From Bacteroidia bacterium (lineage in GTDB: Bacteria > Bacteroidota > Bacteroidia > B-17B0 > Aurantibacillaceae): DNA of 56,792 bases. The position numbers and the translations under genes are program-made. The notes below the pieces were generated by a model, which saw only the letters and a program-made list of their open reading frames with translations, did not search any database and was not told the DNA's origin. Positions 18,986 to 28,288 of the stretch are shown one piece after another (the stretch's first letter is position 1; the number at the start of each line of letters is the position of its first letter). The stretch is from NCBI GenBank assembly GCA_026415195.1, contig JAOAHO010000015.1:1-56792 (forward strand), read 5' to 3'.

Positions 18986-20953
18986 TTAAACTTTGATAAA
19001 ACTGCTTAAACATTGATAAGTTAAAAAAGCCATCAACCAGGCAAACGAAGTATAGGCCATGAATTGCAAGATCAGGGGCTTCCATTTTCTGCCGCTTTCC
19101 ACATAGGTTATGCTTAAAGTGCTGATGCACTGTAAGGCAAAAATGTAGAAAACAAGAAGGGAAAGTATATTGGCAGGTTGGAAAATTTTCTTTCCATCTT
19201 GATCTGTTGCATTTAAAAGTTTTTCTCTTAAGCTGTATTCGTTTCCTTCATACATTACGGCAAGGGTTCCCACAAACACCTCCCTTGCCGACAAAGAGGC
19301 CAAAATGGCGACAGAAGTTTTCTCGTCAAAGCCCAAGGGTTTGAAAAAAGGGTGTACAGCTGATCCTGCTTTGTACAGCCAGGAGTCGCTGAATTTAAAA
19401 TCTTTCTTTGAATCGCCGGATAAAAATTTCCTTTCCGGGCCGAAAGCGCCCAGATACCATAAAATCAAAGAAACAAAAAAAATAATCATACCCGCCTGGC
19501 GGACAAATTCCATGGCCTTAACGAGAGATTGATTTGCCACATGCTTTATCGTGGGCATCCTGAGCGGAGGCATTTCAATTACTGATATTTCAACGGAGGC
19601 GGAACGGAAATAGCTTAAATGTCGGAAAAGGATAGAAACAAGAATCAAAAGTGTCGGGCCTGAAGCATAAATAGCCATGAAAATCAGGGGGCGAAATGCA
19701 GTCCATTCAGGCATAACAGAAATTAATAAATAGACACAAATCAAATAAACCGGTATGCGGGCAGAGCACGATATTAAGGGAATAAGCCAAATCAACCTTT
19801 TTTTAACGGAATGATTTTTCAACGAGCGTAAAGAAAGTATAGAAGGTATGGCGCAAGCCGATGCACCCATTAGGGCCATCATGCTTTGTCCCGAAAGCCC
19901 GATTTTACGCAAGGGCTTATCAAATAAAAAAGAAAAACGGGTGAGCATGCCGGAACTTTCCATAAAAATAATCACCGTATACATTAGAAAAATTTGCGGA
20001 ACAAAAACCAAAACTCCCGTGATGCCCGGAATAATACCGTCGTTCAAAACCTCTACCAATAATGGAAATCCCTCTAAATAGGCAATTATTGCACTCAGGG
20101 CCTTCATCTTTTCTTCAATACAGTTCATGGGATATTCCGAAAGATAAAATACCAGCACAAAGAGCAACAACAATGCCAGTAAAAACATAAAGCTCCCCAT
20201 AACAGGATGTAAGAGCCATGCATTGAATTTTGAAGCAAAGGAAGAGGGTGTAATTTTTAAAGGAAATTTTTCTGACAAATATTTCACTTGCTTTGAGCGT
20301 TGGGTTGCATCGGATTGTTTCAGCTTTATATCATGATCTGATGCGCTTTGAAATGCCAGCTTAATAAGAAAATCACGGTAATCCTTAGCAGAAGGAAATA
20401 TTTTTACATCCCTGAAATGCAAATTTGGTTGGGCATTGCTGATCGAAAGTATGCCGCTCAATGGGCTTACATCGGGTTGGGCCCCTCCGGCCTGAATCCA
20501 ACAAACCGGTAAACCAAGGAATTCCTTTGGCAAATCTTCTTTGCTAACGGTATCGGGAAGTTCATCTTTCATATTATAAACAATGGCCGGACGAATTCCC
20601 ATATCGAGAAGCTGGGTAAGAAGGAAAAAGTTTTTAAACGGGCGGGTGGCTTCCCCCACCAACCAAACAATATCTTTATTGGGGCGGTAATCTTCCGTCA
20701 GAAATTTTAAAACCACTTTCTCATCTTCGGAATTGGAATAAAGCCCATATAATCCCGGTAAATCAATAATTTCCAATGTGCGTTTAAAAATATTTTTTTT
20801 TTCTACACCTTTGGCAACCTCCACCGTAACCCCGGCAAAATTTGCGGTTTTCTGATTGAGGCCGGTGAGGTAATTGAATAGGGTGGTTTTTCCGGTATTG
20901 GGAATACCGGTTAAAATTATCCGTTGAGGAAAGGAGTCATGGGTTAGAGACAT
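18986..20953 (-). CDS. feoB: Ferrous iron transport protein B
   Basis: This 655-residue inner-membrane Fe2+ transporter is set to start at ATG 20953 (MSLTHDSF) rather than the upstream TTG. The N-terminal G domain has G1 GIPNTGKTT (16-24), G3 DLPG near 64 and G4 NMKD near 123. The membrane half has two gate domains, with the conserved cysteine segment LISCSARIPVY near 405 that lines the pore in the family. The protein is shorter than the roughly 770 residues of Escherichia coli FeoB, which is common in this phylum. The gene overlaps feoA by 17 bases. Regulation is probably through the structured region upstream of feoA. Confidence 0.95.
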   Translation of the reverse strand: MSLTHDSFPQRIILTGIPNTGKTTLFNYLTGLNQKTANFAGVTVEVAKGVEKKNIFKRTLEIIDLPGLYGLYSNSEDEKVVLKFLTEDYRPNKDIVWLVGEATRPFKNFFLLTQLLDMGIRPAIVYNMKDELPDTVSKEDLPKEFLGLPVCWIQAGGAQPDVSPLSGILSISNAQPNLHFRDVKIFPSAKDYRDFLIKLAFQSASDHDIKLKQSDATQRSKQVKYLSEKFPLKITPSSFASKFNAWLLHPVMGSFMFLLALLLLFVLVFYLSEYPMNCIEEKMKALSAIIAYLEGFPLLVEVLNDGIIPGITGVLVFVPQIFLMYTVIIFMESSGMLTRFSFLFDKPLRKIGLSGQSMMALMGASACAIPSILSLRSLKNHSVKKRLIWLIPLISCSARIPVYLICVYLLISVMPEWTAFRPLIFMAIYASGPTLLILVSILFRHLSYFRSASVEISVIEMPPLRMPTIKHVANQSLVKAMEFVRQAGMIIFFVSLILWYLGAFGPERKFLSGDSKKDFKFSDSWLYKAGSAVHPFFKPLGFDEKTSVAILASLSAREVFVGTLAVMYEGNEYSLREKLLNATDQDGKKIFQPANILSLLVFYIFALQCISTLSITYVESGRKWKPLILQFMAYTSFAWLMAFLTYQCLSSFIKV

Positions 20954-21179
20954 TTTCAGTATCAATCAGGATGAAAGCGGCATCCTCGTCGGAAATGGTG
21001 AAATCCAATTTGTTTTTCACTTCCACAAGGAATGAAGAAGCCCATGGAGCGATGTTTTTCACCTCAATATGATCACCGGGGAAGATTCCCATTTCATTCA
21101 GCTTAAGCATCAGTTCCGGCATAGGGCTGTCCAAAAATACGGCTTTATCCCCTATGTTTAAATCCTTTAAAGTGGCCAT
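20937..21179 (-). CDS. feoA: Ferrous iron transport protein A
   Basis: This 80-residue SH3-like cytosolic protein is the small partner of FeoB. The pattern LNEMGIFPGDHIEVKN in the middle and the beta-strand ends match FeoA. It is thought to regulate FeoB activity at the membrane. The feoA stop overlaps the feoB start by 17 bases, so the pair is coupled. The ATG lies 8 bases downstream of a strong stem-loop (21188-21222). Confidence 0.93.
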   Translation of the reverse strand: MATLKDLNIGDKAVFLDSPMPELMLKLNEMGIFPGDHIEVKNIAPWASSFLVEVKNKLDFTISDEDAAFILIDTENVSNP

Positions 21180-21187
21180 TAGGCGTA

Positions 21188-21236
21188 AAGGTATTTCAAT
21201 GCGGCAGTATTGAAAATACCTTAAGCAGGGTATTTT
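21188..21236 (-). promoter_or_regulatory. Overlapping inverted repeats ahead of feoAB
   Basis: Three related segments occur in 49 bases. On the minus strand AAAATACC (21229-21236) can pair with GGTATTTT (21213-21220). The same GGTATTTT, within AAGGTATTTTCAAT (21209-21222), can instead pair with ATTGAAATACCTT (21188-21200) with one bulge. The two stems share an arm and cannot form together. The arrangement could be a double operator for an iron-responsive repressor or a transcript switch. No T-tract follows the second stem, so it is not a simple terminator. Confidence 0.5.
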
Positions 21237-21241
21237 ATCAA

Positions 21242-22087
21242 TTAATCCCTATTCTCGATTATCAGGATGCCGTATTGCAATTCCTTGCTTTGTCCGGGTT
21301 CAAGGCACATTAAATCTTCTTTATCGGACAATTCCGGCGGAGCATCCGTAAAATCGGCATGGCCCCACCAGGGTTCGATACATACGAACTTTGTGCATCC
21401 TTTGGGCGCCCATACACCCCAGTAAGGAATATGATAACCGTAAACTTTTATATCATAAGATTTTTGCCTTAAGGTAATGGCGGAGATGTTGTTTCGTATA
21501 AACACCAGGGCATCCCGGTCAAAGGTGTTGCTTTGAATGGGTATAATTTTTGGGGCAATTGTCGGAGCTTTCAGAAGGCAGCCATCCACCAAAGGGTACA
21601 TTTTCAATTCCTCTTCGGGGCACTCGGCGGTCACTACGGCATCCGGGTCTAATATATTAAATGCAGGATGTGCCCCTGCACCAAACAACATTTTTTGACA
21701 TCCTGTGTTCGTTATAATTAAGGCATGATTCAATTCAGAACCATTGAGTTCATATTTGCTGATAAGGCGAAAATCAAACGGATAAAATTCTTTCGTTTGC
21801 GCAGATGAACAGATTTCGAACTCTATGACATTATTTTGAATGTTTTTCAACTTCCAATCCATATCCCTGATGAAGCCATGTCGAGGCATGTTAAATTCCC
21901 TCTTACGATGGGTGTATTTCTGTCCTTTGAGTTGACCCACAAAAGGAAAAAGTATAGGCGCATGGCGGGGCCAGATGCTTTTATCGGCCTGCCAGATGAT
22001 TTCTCTTTCTTTGAATTTCCATGAAATTAATTCGGCTCCTTTTTCAGAAAACGTCAATACATTGTTTTCATTATAAATTTGAAGCAT
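21242..22087 (-). CDS. Aldose 1-epimerase family protein (LacX/YeaD-like)
   Basis: This 281-residue protein has the galactose-mutarotase fold. Family segments include the N-terminal GAELISWKF, the PILFPFVGQL region near 45, MPRHGFIRD near 70 with the conserved His, GAGAHPAFNI near 140 with the second His, and CIEPWWG near 240. This subgroup (LacX-like) converts or reads hexose anomers; the exact sugar is unknown. The gene lies 8 bases after the DUF493 gene, in the long minus-strand run, and 62 bases before feoA. Confidence 0.88.
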   Translation of the reverse strand: MLQIYNENNVLTFSEKGAELISWKFKEREIIWQADKSIWPRHAPILFPFVGQLKGQKYTHRKREFNMPRHGFIRDMDWKLKNIQNNVIEFEICSSAQTKEFYPFDFRLISKYELNGSELNHALIITNTGCQKMLFGAGAHPAFNILDPDAVVTAECPEEELKMYPLVDGCLLKAPTIAPKIIPIQSNTFDRDALVFIRNNISAITLRQKSYDIKVYGYHIPYWGVWAPKGCTKFVCIEPWWGHADFTDAPPELSDKEDLMCLEPGQSKELQYGILIIENRD

Positions 22088-22095
22088 GGTTTAGA

Positions 22096-22368
22096 TTATA
22101 GAAACATAATCCCCTGTATAGCCGATGCCTTTCGGTAAATTTCCATGATTTCATGAATGTTATCTGCGGGCATCTTAACGGTAATGGACAAATAATGATC
22201 GCGCGAACTGTTCCGAAGCTGAATAAAGGACTTATCGTTGAATAAATTTTCAATTTGAGCTAATTTTTTCAAATCGGTTTCGATAATGAATTTGAACATA
22301 TATACCGTGGGAAAAGTGAGAAATCTTTCCAACTTCGTTTGCAATTCATCCAATTCTTTTTCGTTCAT
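22096..22368 (-). CDS. DUF493 (YbeD-like) small protein
   Basis: This 90-residue protein starts at ATG 22368, which overlaps the LysE stop as TGATG; an in-frame TTG one codon upstream is ignored. The segments FPTVYMFKFIIETD and YLSITVKMPADNIHEIMEIYRKASAI match the YbeD/DUF493 alpha-beta fold, related to regulatory ACT-like domains. Function is not established. The TGATG overlap indicates translational coupling to the exporter gene. Confidence 0.85.
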   Translation of the reverse strand: MNEKELDELQTKLERFLTFPTVYMFKFIIETDLKKLAQIENLFNDKSFIQLRNSSRDHYLSITVKMPADNIHEIMEIYRKASAIQGIMFL

Positions 22369-23012
22369 CAACTTGGAATAAAATAGAAAAAATACATCAA
22401 ATAAAATCCGAAAGCCATAAGCGCTACACCCGTAAATGTATTAAAAAACCGCAACACTTGGCCGGAAATGAATTTTTTTAACTTTGAAGCCAAATGGATT
22501 TTCAATAATTCTATTGAAAAAGTAAAGAATAAAATAACAGAAAAATAAAGAAGTGTTTTTGCAAAACTGAATTGTAAAACATTTCCAGCGACGGTAATAT
22601 TCCCCAGCCACATTATCCAAACCGAGGGGTTCAGGAAATTTAAAAAGAAGCCTTTCGATAACAGAACGGGCCAGGAAAATGATTTAAAGCGTATGTTGGA
22701 ACTTTCGGGGCCTTTCCGGTCCTGAGGCTTTAAAAAAAATCCTCCTATCAAAACAATAAGGGAACCCGCAAGAATGCCCATGAATTTTTTGTATTTAAAA
22801 TTATCGAGCCATTGCTGAAAACCAAAGTGAATGATAAGGATTCCCATGAAGCAAACCATGAGATCGCTCAGAACTATCCCTCCGGCAAAGAAGCGCGCTT
22901 TGGATTTAGGCAACGTAAGCGATACGTTCAACATGGCAAAAAAAGCCGGCCCCATGGAAAAAGTGAGAAAAAGAATTAATAAAATGCTCTGATATATTAA
23001 AGCAAAAAGCAC
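22368..23012 (-). CDS. LysE family amino-acid exporter
   Basis: This 214-residue protein has six hydrophobic segments in the LysE/RhtB pattern. The N-terminal segment contains the family's small-residue motif around MGPAFFAMLNVSL, followed by ARFFAGGIVLSDLMVC, and LNPSVWIMWLG sits near 125. Export of amino acids or similar small molecules is inferred; substrate cannot be predicted. The start is GTG at 23012, one base after the GH3 stop codon, and the stop overlaps the DUF493 start. Confidence 0.85.
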   Translation of the reverse strand: MLFALIYQSILLILFLTFSMGPAFFAMLNVSLTLPKSKARFFAGGIVLSDLMVCFMGILIIHFGFQQWLDNFKYKKFMGILAGSLIVLIGGFFLKPQDRKGPESSNIRFKSFSWPVLLSKGFFLNFLNPSVWIMWLGNITVAGNVLQFSFAKTLLYFSVILFFTFSIELLKIHLASKLKKFISGQVLRFFNTFTGVALMAFGFYLMYFFYFIPS

Positions 23013-23013
23013 G

Positions 23014-24549
23014 TTAAACCAAATTGTTCTTTTTCAGGAACGATAACCAATCATTCAGGTTCTTTCCTTTCATTACCCTGGGAAACTTGCTTTGCCCACC
23101 CAGTTTGTTTTTGGATGCAAGAAAGTCAATGAATGCCTGGTCTTTAAGCACGGTGGCATATACTTTTTTAAGGCCATGTTGCCTTTCTACCCTATAATCA
23201 TCGTTCAGCACTTTAAGGCGTTCATCGATATATGTTATCAATGCATTTGCATCAACAGGTTTATCGGTACCGATGAACCAGTGATGGGCAAAAAGATTCT
23301 CGTAATGCTCACCTACAACGCAATATTCGTTGATTACTATGTCAAAATGCCCTGAAGCATCTGCCACGGCACGGTTCATATTATCCACCGAAAGGTGCTC
23401 CCCGCATAAACTTAGAAAATGCTTAGTTCGTCCGGTGATGATGATTTCGTTATATTTCTTTGAAGTGAGTTTGACGGTATCGCCGATCAGGTAGCGCCAT
23501 GCCCCCGAACAAGTGGAAAGCAACAAGGCATATTCCTTATTCTCCTGAATGTCGTTGATGGAAAAAGCAACGGCATCAGGGCGGATATTGCCTTCTTCAT
23601 CAAAATATTGTTCGGTAAAAGGCACAAATTCAAGGAAAATACCGTTATCGGTGAACAATTTCATGGCTTGCAGTTCATTAGGCCTTGCCTGATAGGCTAT
23701 AAAGCCCTCCGAGGCCATATAAGTGTCAAGGTAAATCAAAGGGAAAGCAGTCAGCCGATTTAAGCTTTTTTTGTAAGGTTCAATGCTAACCCCGCCGTGC
23801 ACCATAATCCGAAGGTCGGGCCAGATGTCGTGAATGGTTTTAAGGCGGTAGTGTTGAATTATGCGTTCCATCAGGATTTGTATCCACGCAGGCACTCCGC
23901 AAATCACGCCGATATCCCAGTTTTTGGCGCTTTGTGTGAGCATTTCCAGTTTGGTTTCCCAGTCCTTTTGCCCTTTGATGATGGGGCCGGGTTGGGAGTA
24001 ATTTTGAAACCAAAACGGAATATTTCCTGTGGTGATACCACTCAGGTCGCCACTATAATAAATGCCATTATATTCCAGGTTGGTACTGCCACCAATCATC
24101 AGTACACCCTTTCGGAAAAATTCTGCAGGAAGGTCATAGGAACCGATGGCAAAAAATTGCTTCACCGAACCTCGGGTGATGGATTTCAGCATTTCCTTCG
24201 AAACAGGAATATGCTTTGATGAAGCCTCGGATGTTCCTGAACTTAATGCAAAATATTTTATTTTTCCGGGCCAGCAAACATCCTTTTCCCCTTTCAGCGT
24301 TTTGTGCCACCATTCCGAAAAAATAGAATTGTAATCATGAATCGGCACTCTGGCCTGGAACTCAACCACCGGATCGGGGGAATTTAGGATTTCCGTAAAT
24401 CCATAATATTGACCGAATTGGGTAAATTCAGCTTTTTTGAGCAGTTTTTTTAAAGTTTTAACCTGGCTTTTGTAGGGATTTTTCCAACTTGGTATTTTAC
24501 CGCGAATTTCAACGGCACTTTTAATTATGCTTCCCAGCAAGGTGGTCAT
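23014..24549 (-). CDS. GH3 family acyl-adenylate-forming protein
   Basis: The protein has 511 residues from ATG 24549; an upstream TTG at 24555 would overlap the previous gene. The ATP-binding motif FALSSGTSEASSKHIPVS is near residue 105, and YMASEG near 265 and YLIGDTVKL near 345 are the other GH3 signatures. Plant GH3 enzymes join amino acids to auxin or jasmonate. Bacterial members are common in Bacteroidota and their substrate is unknown. It lies two bases after the M42 peptidase and one base before the LysE exporter. Synthesis of an acyl or aminoacyl conjugate next to an amino-acid exporter is suggestive but unproven. Confidence 0.9.
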   Translation of the reverse strand: MTTLLGSIIKSAVEIRGKIPSWKNPYKSQVKTLKKLLKKAEFTQFGQYYGFTEILNSPDPVVEFQARVPIHDYNSIFSEWWHKTLKGEKDVCWPGKIKYFALSSGTSEASSKHIPVSKEMLKSITRGSVKQFFAIGSYDLPAEFFRKGVLMIGGSTNLEYNGIYYSGDLSGITTGNIPFWFQNYSQPGPIIKGQKDWETKLEMLTQSAKNWDIGVICGVPAWIQILMERIIQHYRLKTIHDIWPDLRIMVHGGVSIEPYKKSLNRLTAFPLIYLDTYMASEGFIAYQARPNELQAMKLFTDNGIFLEFVPFTEQYFDEEGNIRPDAVAFSINDIQENKEYALLLSTCSGAWRYLIGDTVKLTSKKYNEIIITGRTKHFLSLCGEHLSVDNMNRAVADASGHFDIVINEYCVVGEHYENLFAHHWFIGTDKPVDANALITYIDERLKVLNDDYRVERQHGLKKVYATVLKDQAFIDFLASKNKLGGQSKFPRVMKGKNLNDWLSFLKKNNLV

Positions 24550-24551
24550 GT

Positions 24552-25622
24552 TCAAAAGTATGAAAAGGCGTGTTTATATTTAATTTTCTTTAGAACTGCC
24601 GTAATTAAGTTAATAACCTGCTCCATGTCTTTTTTATGTACCATTTCAACGGTAGTGTGCATATAGCGTAGCGGAAGTGAGATGAGCGCTGAAGGAATAC
24701 CTTCATTTGCGTATGCAAACGCATCGGTATCGGTTCCGGTGCTGCGCGACTCGGCTATTCGCTGGAATTTGATCTTGTTTTTTTCGGCTGTTTCAATGAT
24801 CAGTTCCAGTAGTTTATTGTGAACCGCAGGGGCATAACTCAAAGCCGGCCCTTTTCCGCAGGCAATGTCGCCATGTTGAATTTTGTTCATCATGGGAGTA
24901 GTGGTGTCGTGGGTAACGTCGGTGATGATGGCCACATCGGGCTTTAATTTTCTGGCAATCATCTCGGCTCCACGCAACCCCACTTCTTCCTGAACAGAAT
25001 TAACGATAAAAAGCGTAAAGGGCAAGCGGACTTTTTCTTCCTTCAACTTGCGTGCCACCTGAGCTATCATAAAGCCGCCAATCCGGTTATCCAATGCACG
25101 TCCGCAAAGAAAATCCTTCCCCAATTCCATGAGCATATCATCGAAGGTTACCATGCATCCGACATGTATGCCCATCTTTTCAGCTTCCTTTTCGGAAGTA
25201 CATCCGCAATCCAAAAAAATATTTTTCAGGGTGGGGGGCTCTTCTTTTCCCGGTTCTCTGACATGAATCGCCGGCCAACCAAATACAGCAGGCACGGGAC
25301 CTTTCTTAGTATGAATCAATACTCTTTTTGATGGAGCAATCTGGTGATCGCTTCCACCGTTACGACGAACATATATAAAACCCTCTTTGGTGATGTGATG
25401 TACAATCCAGGAAATTTCATCGGAATGGGCTTCAATTACCACCTTATAATCCCTGCCCGGATTTACCACTCCCACGCAGGTTCCGTAGGCATCCGTAATA
25501 AAATCGTCCACGTAAGGCTTAAGATAATCCATCCAAATTTTCTGTCCCGAATACTCGTGCCCTGTGGGTGAAAAATTGTTCAGATAATGAAACAAAAATG
25601 CTTTGCTTTTTTTATCATTCAT
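24552..25622 (-). CDS. M42 family metallopeptidase
   Basis: This 356-residue cytosolic aminopeptidase belongs to the TET/FrvX family with two metal ions. Metal ligands and catalytic residues are visible: His66 in EAHSDE, Asp178 in GRALDNRIGG, and the Glu212-Glu213 pair in VQEEVGLRG. A later ligand is in DVTHDTTTP near 237 and a C-terminal His in RYMHTTVEMV. These proteins form large tetrahedral assemblies that trim peptides. It starts 18 bases after the fused E1 stop and ends two bases before GH3. Confidence 0.93.
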   Translation of the reverse strand: MNDKKSKAFLFHYLNNFSPTGHEYSGQKIWMDYLKPYVDDFITDAYGTCVGVVNPGRDYKVVIEAHSDEISWIVHHITKEGFIYVRRNGGSDHQIAPSKRVLIHTKKGPVPAVFGWPAIHVREPGKEEPPTLKNIFLDCGCTSEKEAEKMGIHVGCMVTFDDMLMELGKDFLCGRALDNRIGGFMIAQVARKLKEEKVRLPFTLFIVNSVQEEVGLRGAEMIARKLKPDVAIITDVTHDTTTPMMNKIQHGDIACGKGPALSYAPAVHNKLLELIIETAEKNKIKFQRIAESRSTGTDTDAFAYANEGIPSALISLPLRYMHTTVEMVHKKDMEQVINLITAVLKKIKYKHAFSYF

Positions 25623-25640
25623 GGTTTTTGGAGTACGATG

Positions 25641-28043
25641 TTAATAAAAAGATGGGAATTTTGCGGGATTGTATTCATGCATCACCGCATAAATTTTCTC
25701 TATGATTTCTTCTTTATTAGGCTTGCTGAAGTAATCGCCGTCGCTGCCGTAGGCAGGCCGGTGTTCTTTGGATGTGATGGTAACGGGGGCAGCATCCAGA
25801 TAATTAAATGCTTTTTGTTCTTCCAGAATTTTTTGCAAAATGAAAGCAGAGGCACCGCCCGGTACATCTTCATCAATCACGGCCAATTTATTGGTTTTTT
25901 GAACAGAACGACTAATCATGTGGTGAAGATCAAAAGGAAGTAAAGTCTGGACATCCACCACTTCACAACTAACACCCAAAAACTCTAATTCGGCCGCAGC
26001 TTCCATCACAATTCTGAGGGTGCTGCCGTAAGACACTAAGGTGATATCACTGCCTTCCTTAAGCACTTCCGGTATACCCAACGGAAATTTGAATTCACCG
26101 GGATTAGCTGGGAGCCTTTCTTTTAAGCGATAACCATTCAGGGGTTCCACTATCAGAGCGGGATCGTCGGATTCCAAGAGGGTATTATAAAAACCTGCAG
26201 CCACCGTCATATTTCGCGGGACACATATGTGAATTCCTCTGCAAGCATGTACGATCATTCCCATGGGAGAACCACTATGCCAAACTCCTTCAAGACGATG
26301 CCCTCGTGTTCGGACAATAACGGGAGCTTTTTGTCTTCCTTTGGTACGCCAGGCAACGGTGGCCAGATCGTCGCTCATAATTTGAAGGGCGTAGAGCAGG
26401 TAATCCAGATACTGGATTTCGGCAATAGGCCTTAACCCGCGCATGGCAAGGCCAATGGCTTGCCCCATGATGGTAGCTTCGCGTATGCCGGTATCGAAAA
26501 CACGAATTTCGCCGTATTTGGCCTGAAGCCCTTCCAGGCCCTGGTTCACATCGCCTAAACGCCCGCTGTCCTCCCCAAAAATAACAACCTCTGGGTACTT
26601 GCCTAAAATGGCGTCAAAGTTAGCTTTTAACACCTCCCGACCGTCCACCAGTTTATCTTCATATCGAATTTCGGCAGCAGGTATTTTCAAGGCACTTTTC
26701 GGGGTATCGGAATACAACCAACTGGAATATTTTTCTTTTTGAATTTCCAGTTGATGATTTTTCCAGTTCAACAAGGCTTCGCGGGCCGGATCATCCGATC
26801 CAAGGGATTTTCTCAGGACCGTACCGACAAACTGGTGTATGTCTTTACGGATGGGTTCCTTAAGGGATGCCAGTTCATTTATTTCCTGGCGGAATAAATT
26901 TTTAATCCCCTCGGAAAAGTGACCTACCAATTCCAACACCTCACGACGTTCTTCCAAAATTTCGCCCAAATAAGCATTCCAGGCATTCTGCTTGGCTAAC
27001 CTGACACTTTCTTTGGCCTGTTCTTCAATTTGGTTCAGTTCTTCTTCTTTGGCAAGGGCATTGGCGATCATCCATTCTCTGAATTTTTTTATACCGTCGA
27101 ATTCTTTTTCCCATTCCAGGCGTTCTTTGGATTTATACCGCTCATGAGAACCGCTGGTGCTATGACCTTGGGGCTGGGTTACTTCATCCACATGGATAAG
27201 CACCGGCACATGCTCTTTCCTGCAAATCTCAGCGGCTTTTTCGTATGTTTCGCACAAATGGGGATAATCCCAACCTTTAGTGTAAAAAATTTCAAACCCC
27301 TTTTTATTTTGGGTTCTTCGGAAGCCTTCCAACAACTCGCTGATACTTTCTTTGGTGGTTTGGTATTTTTTAGGAACAGAAATGCCATGGCCATCATCCC
27401 ACACGCTTACCAACATAGGGACCTGAAGTACTCCGGCAGCATTCAGCGTTTCCCAAAACAATCCTTCGGAAGTACTCGCATCTCCAATGGTCCCGAAAGC
27501 CACTTCATTACCCTTGTTACTTAATCTGTCGAAGGGGGGGGCCTGCAAATCTGGATTATTCCTGAAGAAATAGGAAGCCTGTGCCAAACCTAAAAGGCGT
27601 GGCATTTGGGAACCGGTGGGGGAAATATCGGAGGAAGAATTTTTAAGGTTTTTCAATTCAAGAAAAGAACCGTTTTCATCCAAAAAATGGGTAGCATAGT
27701 GCCCCCCCATCTGTCGACCGGCACTGGTGGGGTCATAGTTCAGATCGGTGTGAGCATAAAGGCCTGCAAACCATTGTTCCAAAGTCAGGGCCCCAATGGC
27801 AAACATAAAAGTCTGGTCGCGGTAATAACCGCTGCGAAAATCACCTTTCTGAAACACCTTAGCCATAGCAATTTGGGCAAGTTCCTTGCCGTCGCCAAAT
27901 ATGCCAAACTTGGCTTTTCCTGTTAATACTTCCCTGCGCCCCATCAAACTTGCCTGTCGGCTTTCATTGATGATGCGATAATCTTCCAAAAGAATTTTTC
28001 TGAATTCCTCCAAGCCGATTTTTTTATCACTGATGGCAGACAT
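25641..28043 (-). CDS. Fused 2-oxoacid dehydrogenase E1 (alpha plus beta)
   Basis: This 800-residue thiamine-diphosphate enzyme combines both E1 chains. The alpha half (about 1-400) has the cofactor motif beginning GDASTSEG at 187, with WDDGHGISVP completing it. The beta half starts near 460 with VVIFGEDSGRLGDVNQGLEGL and contains EIQYLDYLLYALQIMSDDLA and the C-terminal transketolase domain. It resembles branched-chain or 2-oxoglutarate-type E1 of Bacteroidota, decarboxylating a 2-oxoacid and passing the acyl group to a lipoylated E2. No E2 or E3 gene is in the window. Sequence databases often mislabel this group. A TAAGTTTG promoter box is at 28071-28078. Confidence 0.88.
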   Translation of the reverse strand: MSAISDKKIGLEEFRKILLEDYRIINESRQASLMGRREVLTGKAKFGIFGDGKELAQIAMAKVFQKGDFRSGYYRDQTFMFAIGALTLEQWFAGLYAHTDLNYDPTSAGRQMGGHYATHFLDENGSFLELKNLKNSSSDISPTGSQMPRLLGLAQASYFFRNNPDLQAPPFDRLSNKGNEVAFGTIGDASTSEGLFWETLNAAGVLQVPMLVSVWDDGHGISVPKKYQTTKESISELLEGFRRTQNKKGFEIFYTKGWDYPHLCETYEKAAEICRKEHVPVLIHVDEVTQPQGHSTSGSHERYKSKERLEWEKEFDGIKKFREWMIANALAKEEELNQIEEQAKESVRLAKQNAWNAYLGEILEERREVLELVGHFSEGIKNLFRQEINELASLKEPIRKDIHQFVGTVLRKSLGSDDPAREALLNWKNHQLEIQKEKYSSWLYSDTPKSALKIPAAEIRYEDKLVDGREVLKANFDAILGKYPEVVIFGEDSGRLGDVNQGLEGLQAKYGEIRVFDTGIREATIMGQAIGLAMRGLRPIAEIQYLDYLLYALQIMSDDLATVAWRTKGRQKAPVIVRTRGHRLEGVWHSGSPMGMIVHACRGIHICVPRNMTVAAGFYNTLLESDDPALIVEPLNGYRLKERLPANPGEFKFPLGIPEVLKEGSDITLVSYGSTLRIVMEAAAELEFLGVSCEVVDVQTLLPFDLHHMISRSVQKTNKLAVIDEDVPGGASAFILQKILEEQKAFNYLDAAPVTITSKEHRPAYGSDGDYFSKPNKEEIIEKIYAVMHEYNPAKFPSFY

Positions 28044-28070
28044 AATTCAATCTGATCGATATACAACTAA

Positions 28071-28078
28071 CAAACTTA
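28071..28078 (-). promoter_or_regulatory. Promoter -7 box for the E1-led run
   Basis: The minus strand reads TAAGTTTG, matching TAnnTTTG, 27 bases before the E1 ATG. The following genes down to the aldose epimerase have gaps of 18 bases or less, so this may drive a six-gene unit. Confidence 0.45.
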
Positions 28079-28288
28079 CGTTTTTTTATGTAAAATATAA
28101 AATATCAAAATAAAATAACTCTAAGCCAACATAATCTGAAAATTGCAAAATTCCGGTTGCAAACACATCTAATGTAATGTACATAATACAAACAAACTAA
28201 CAAAAACTACAGTTCTTTTTTATAAAAGGAAAAAAATAAGTTTAAAATAAAATCCCAAAGGCACATGTTTAAATTAAATTTGAAGATT

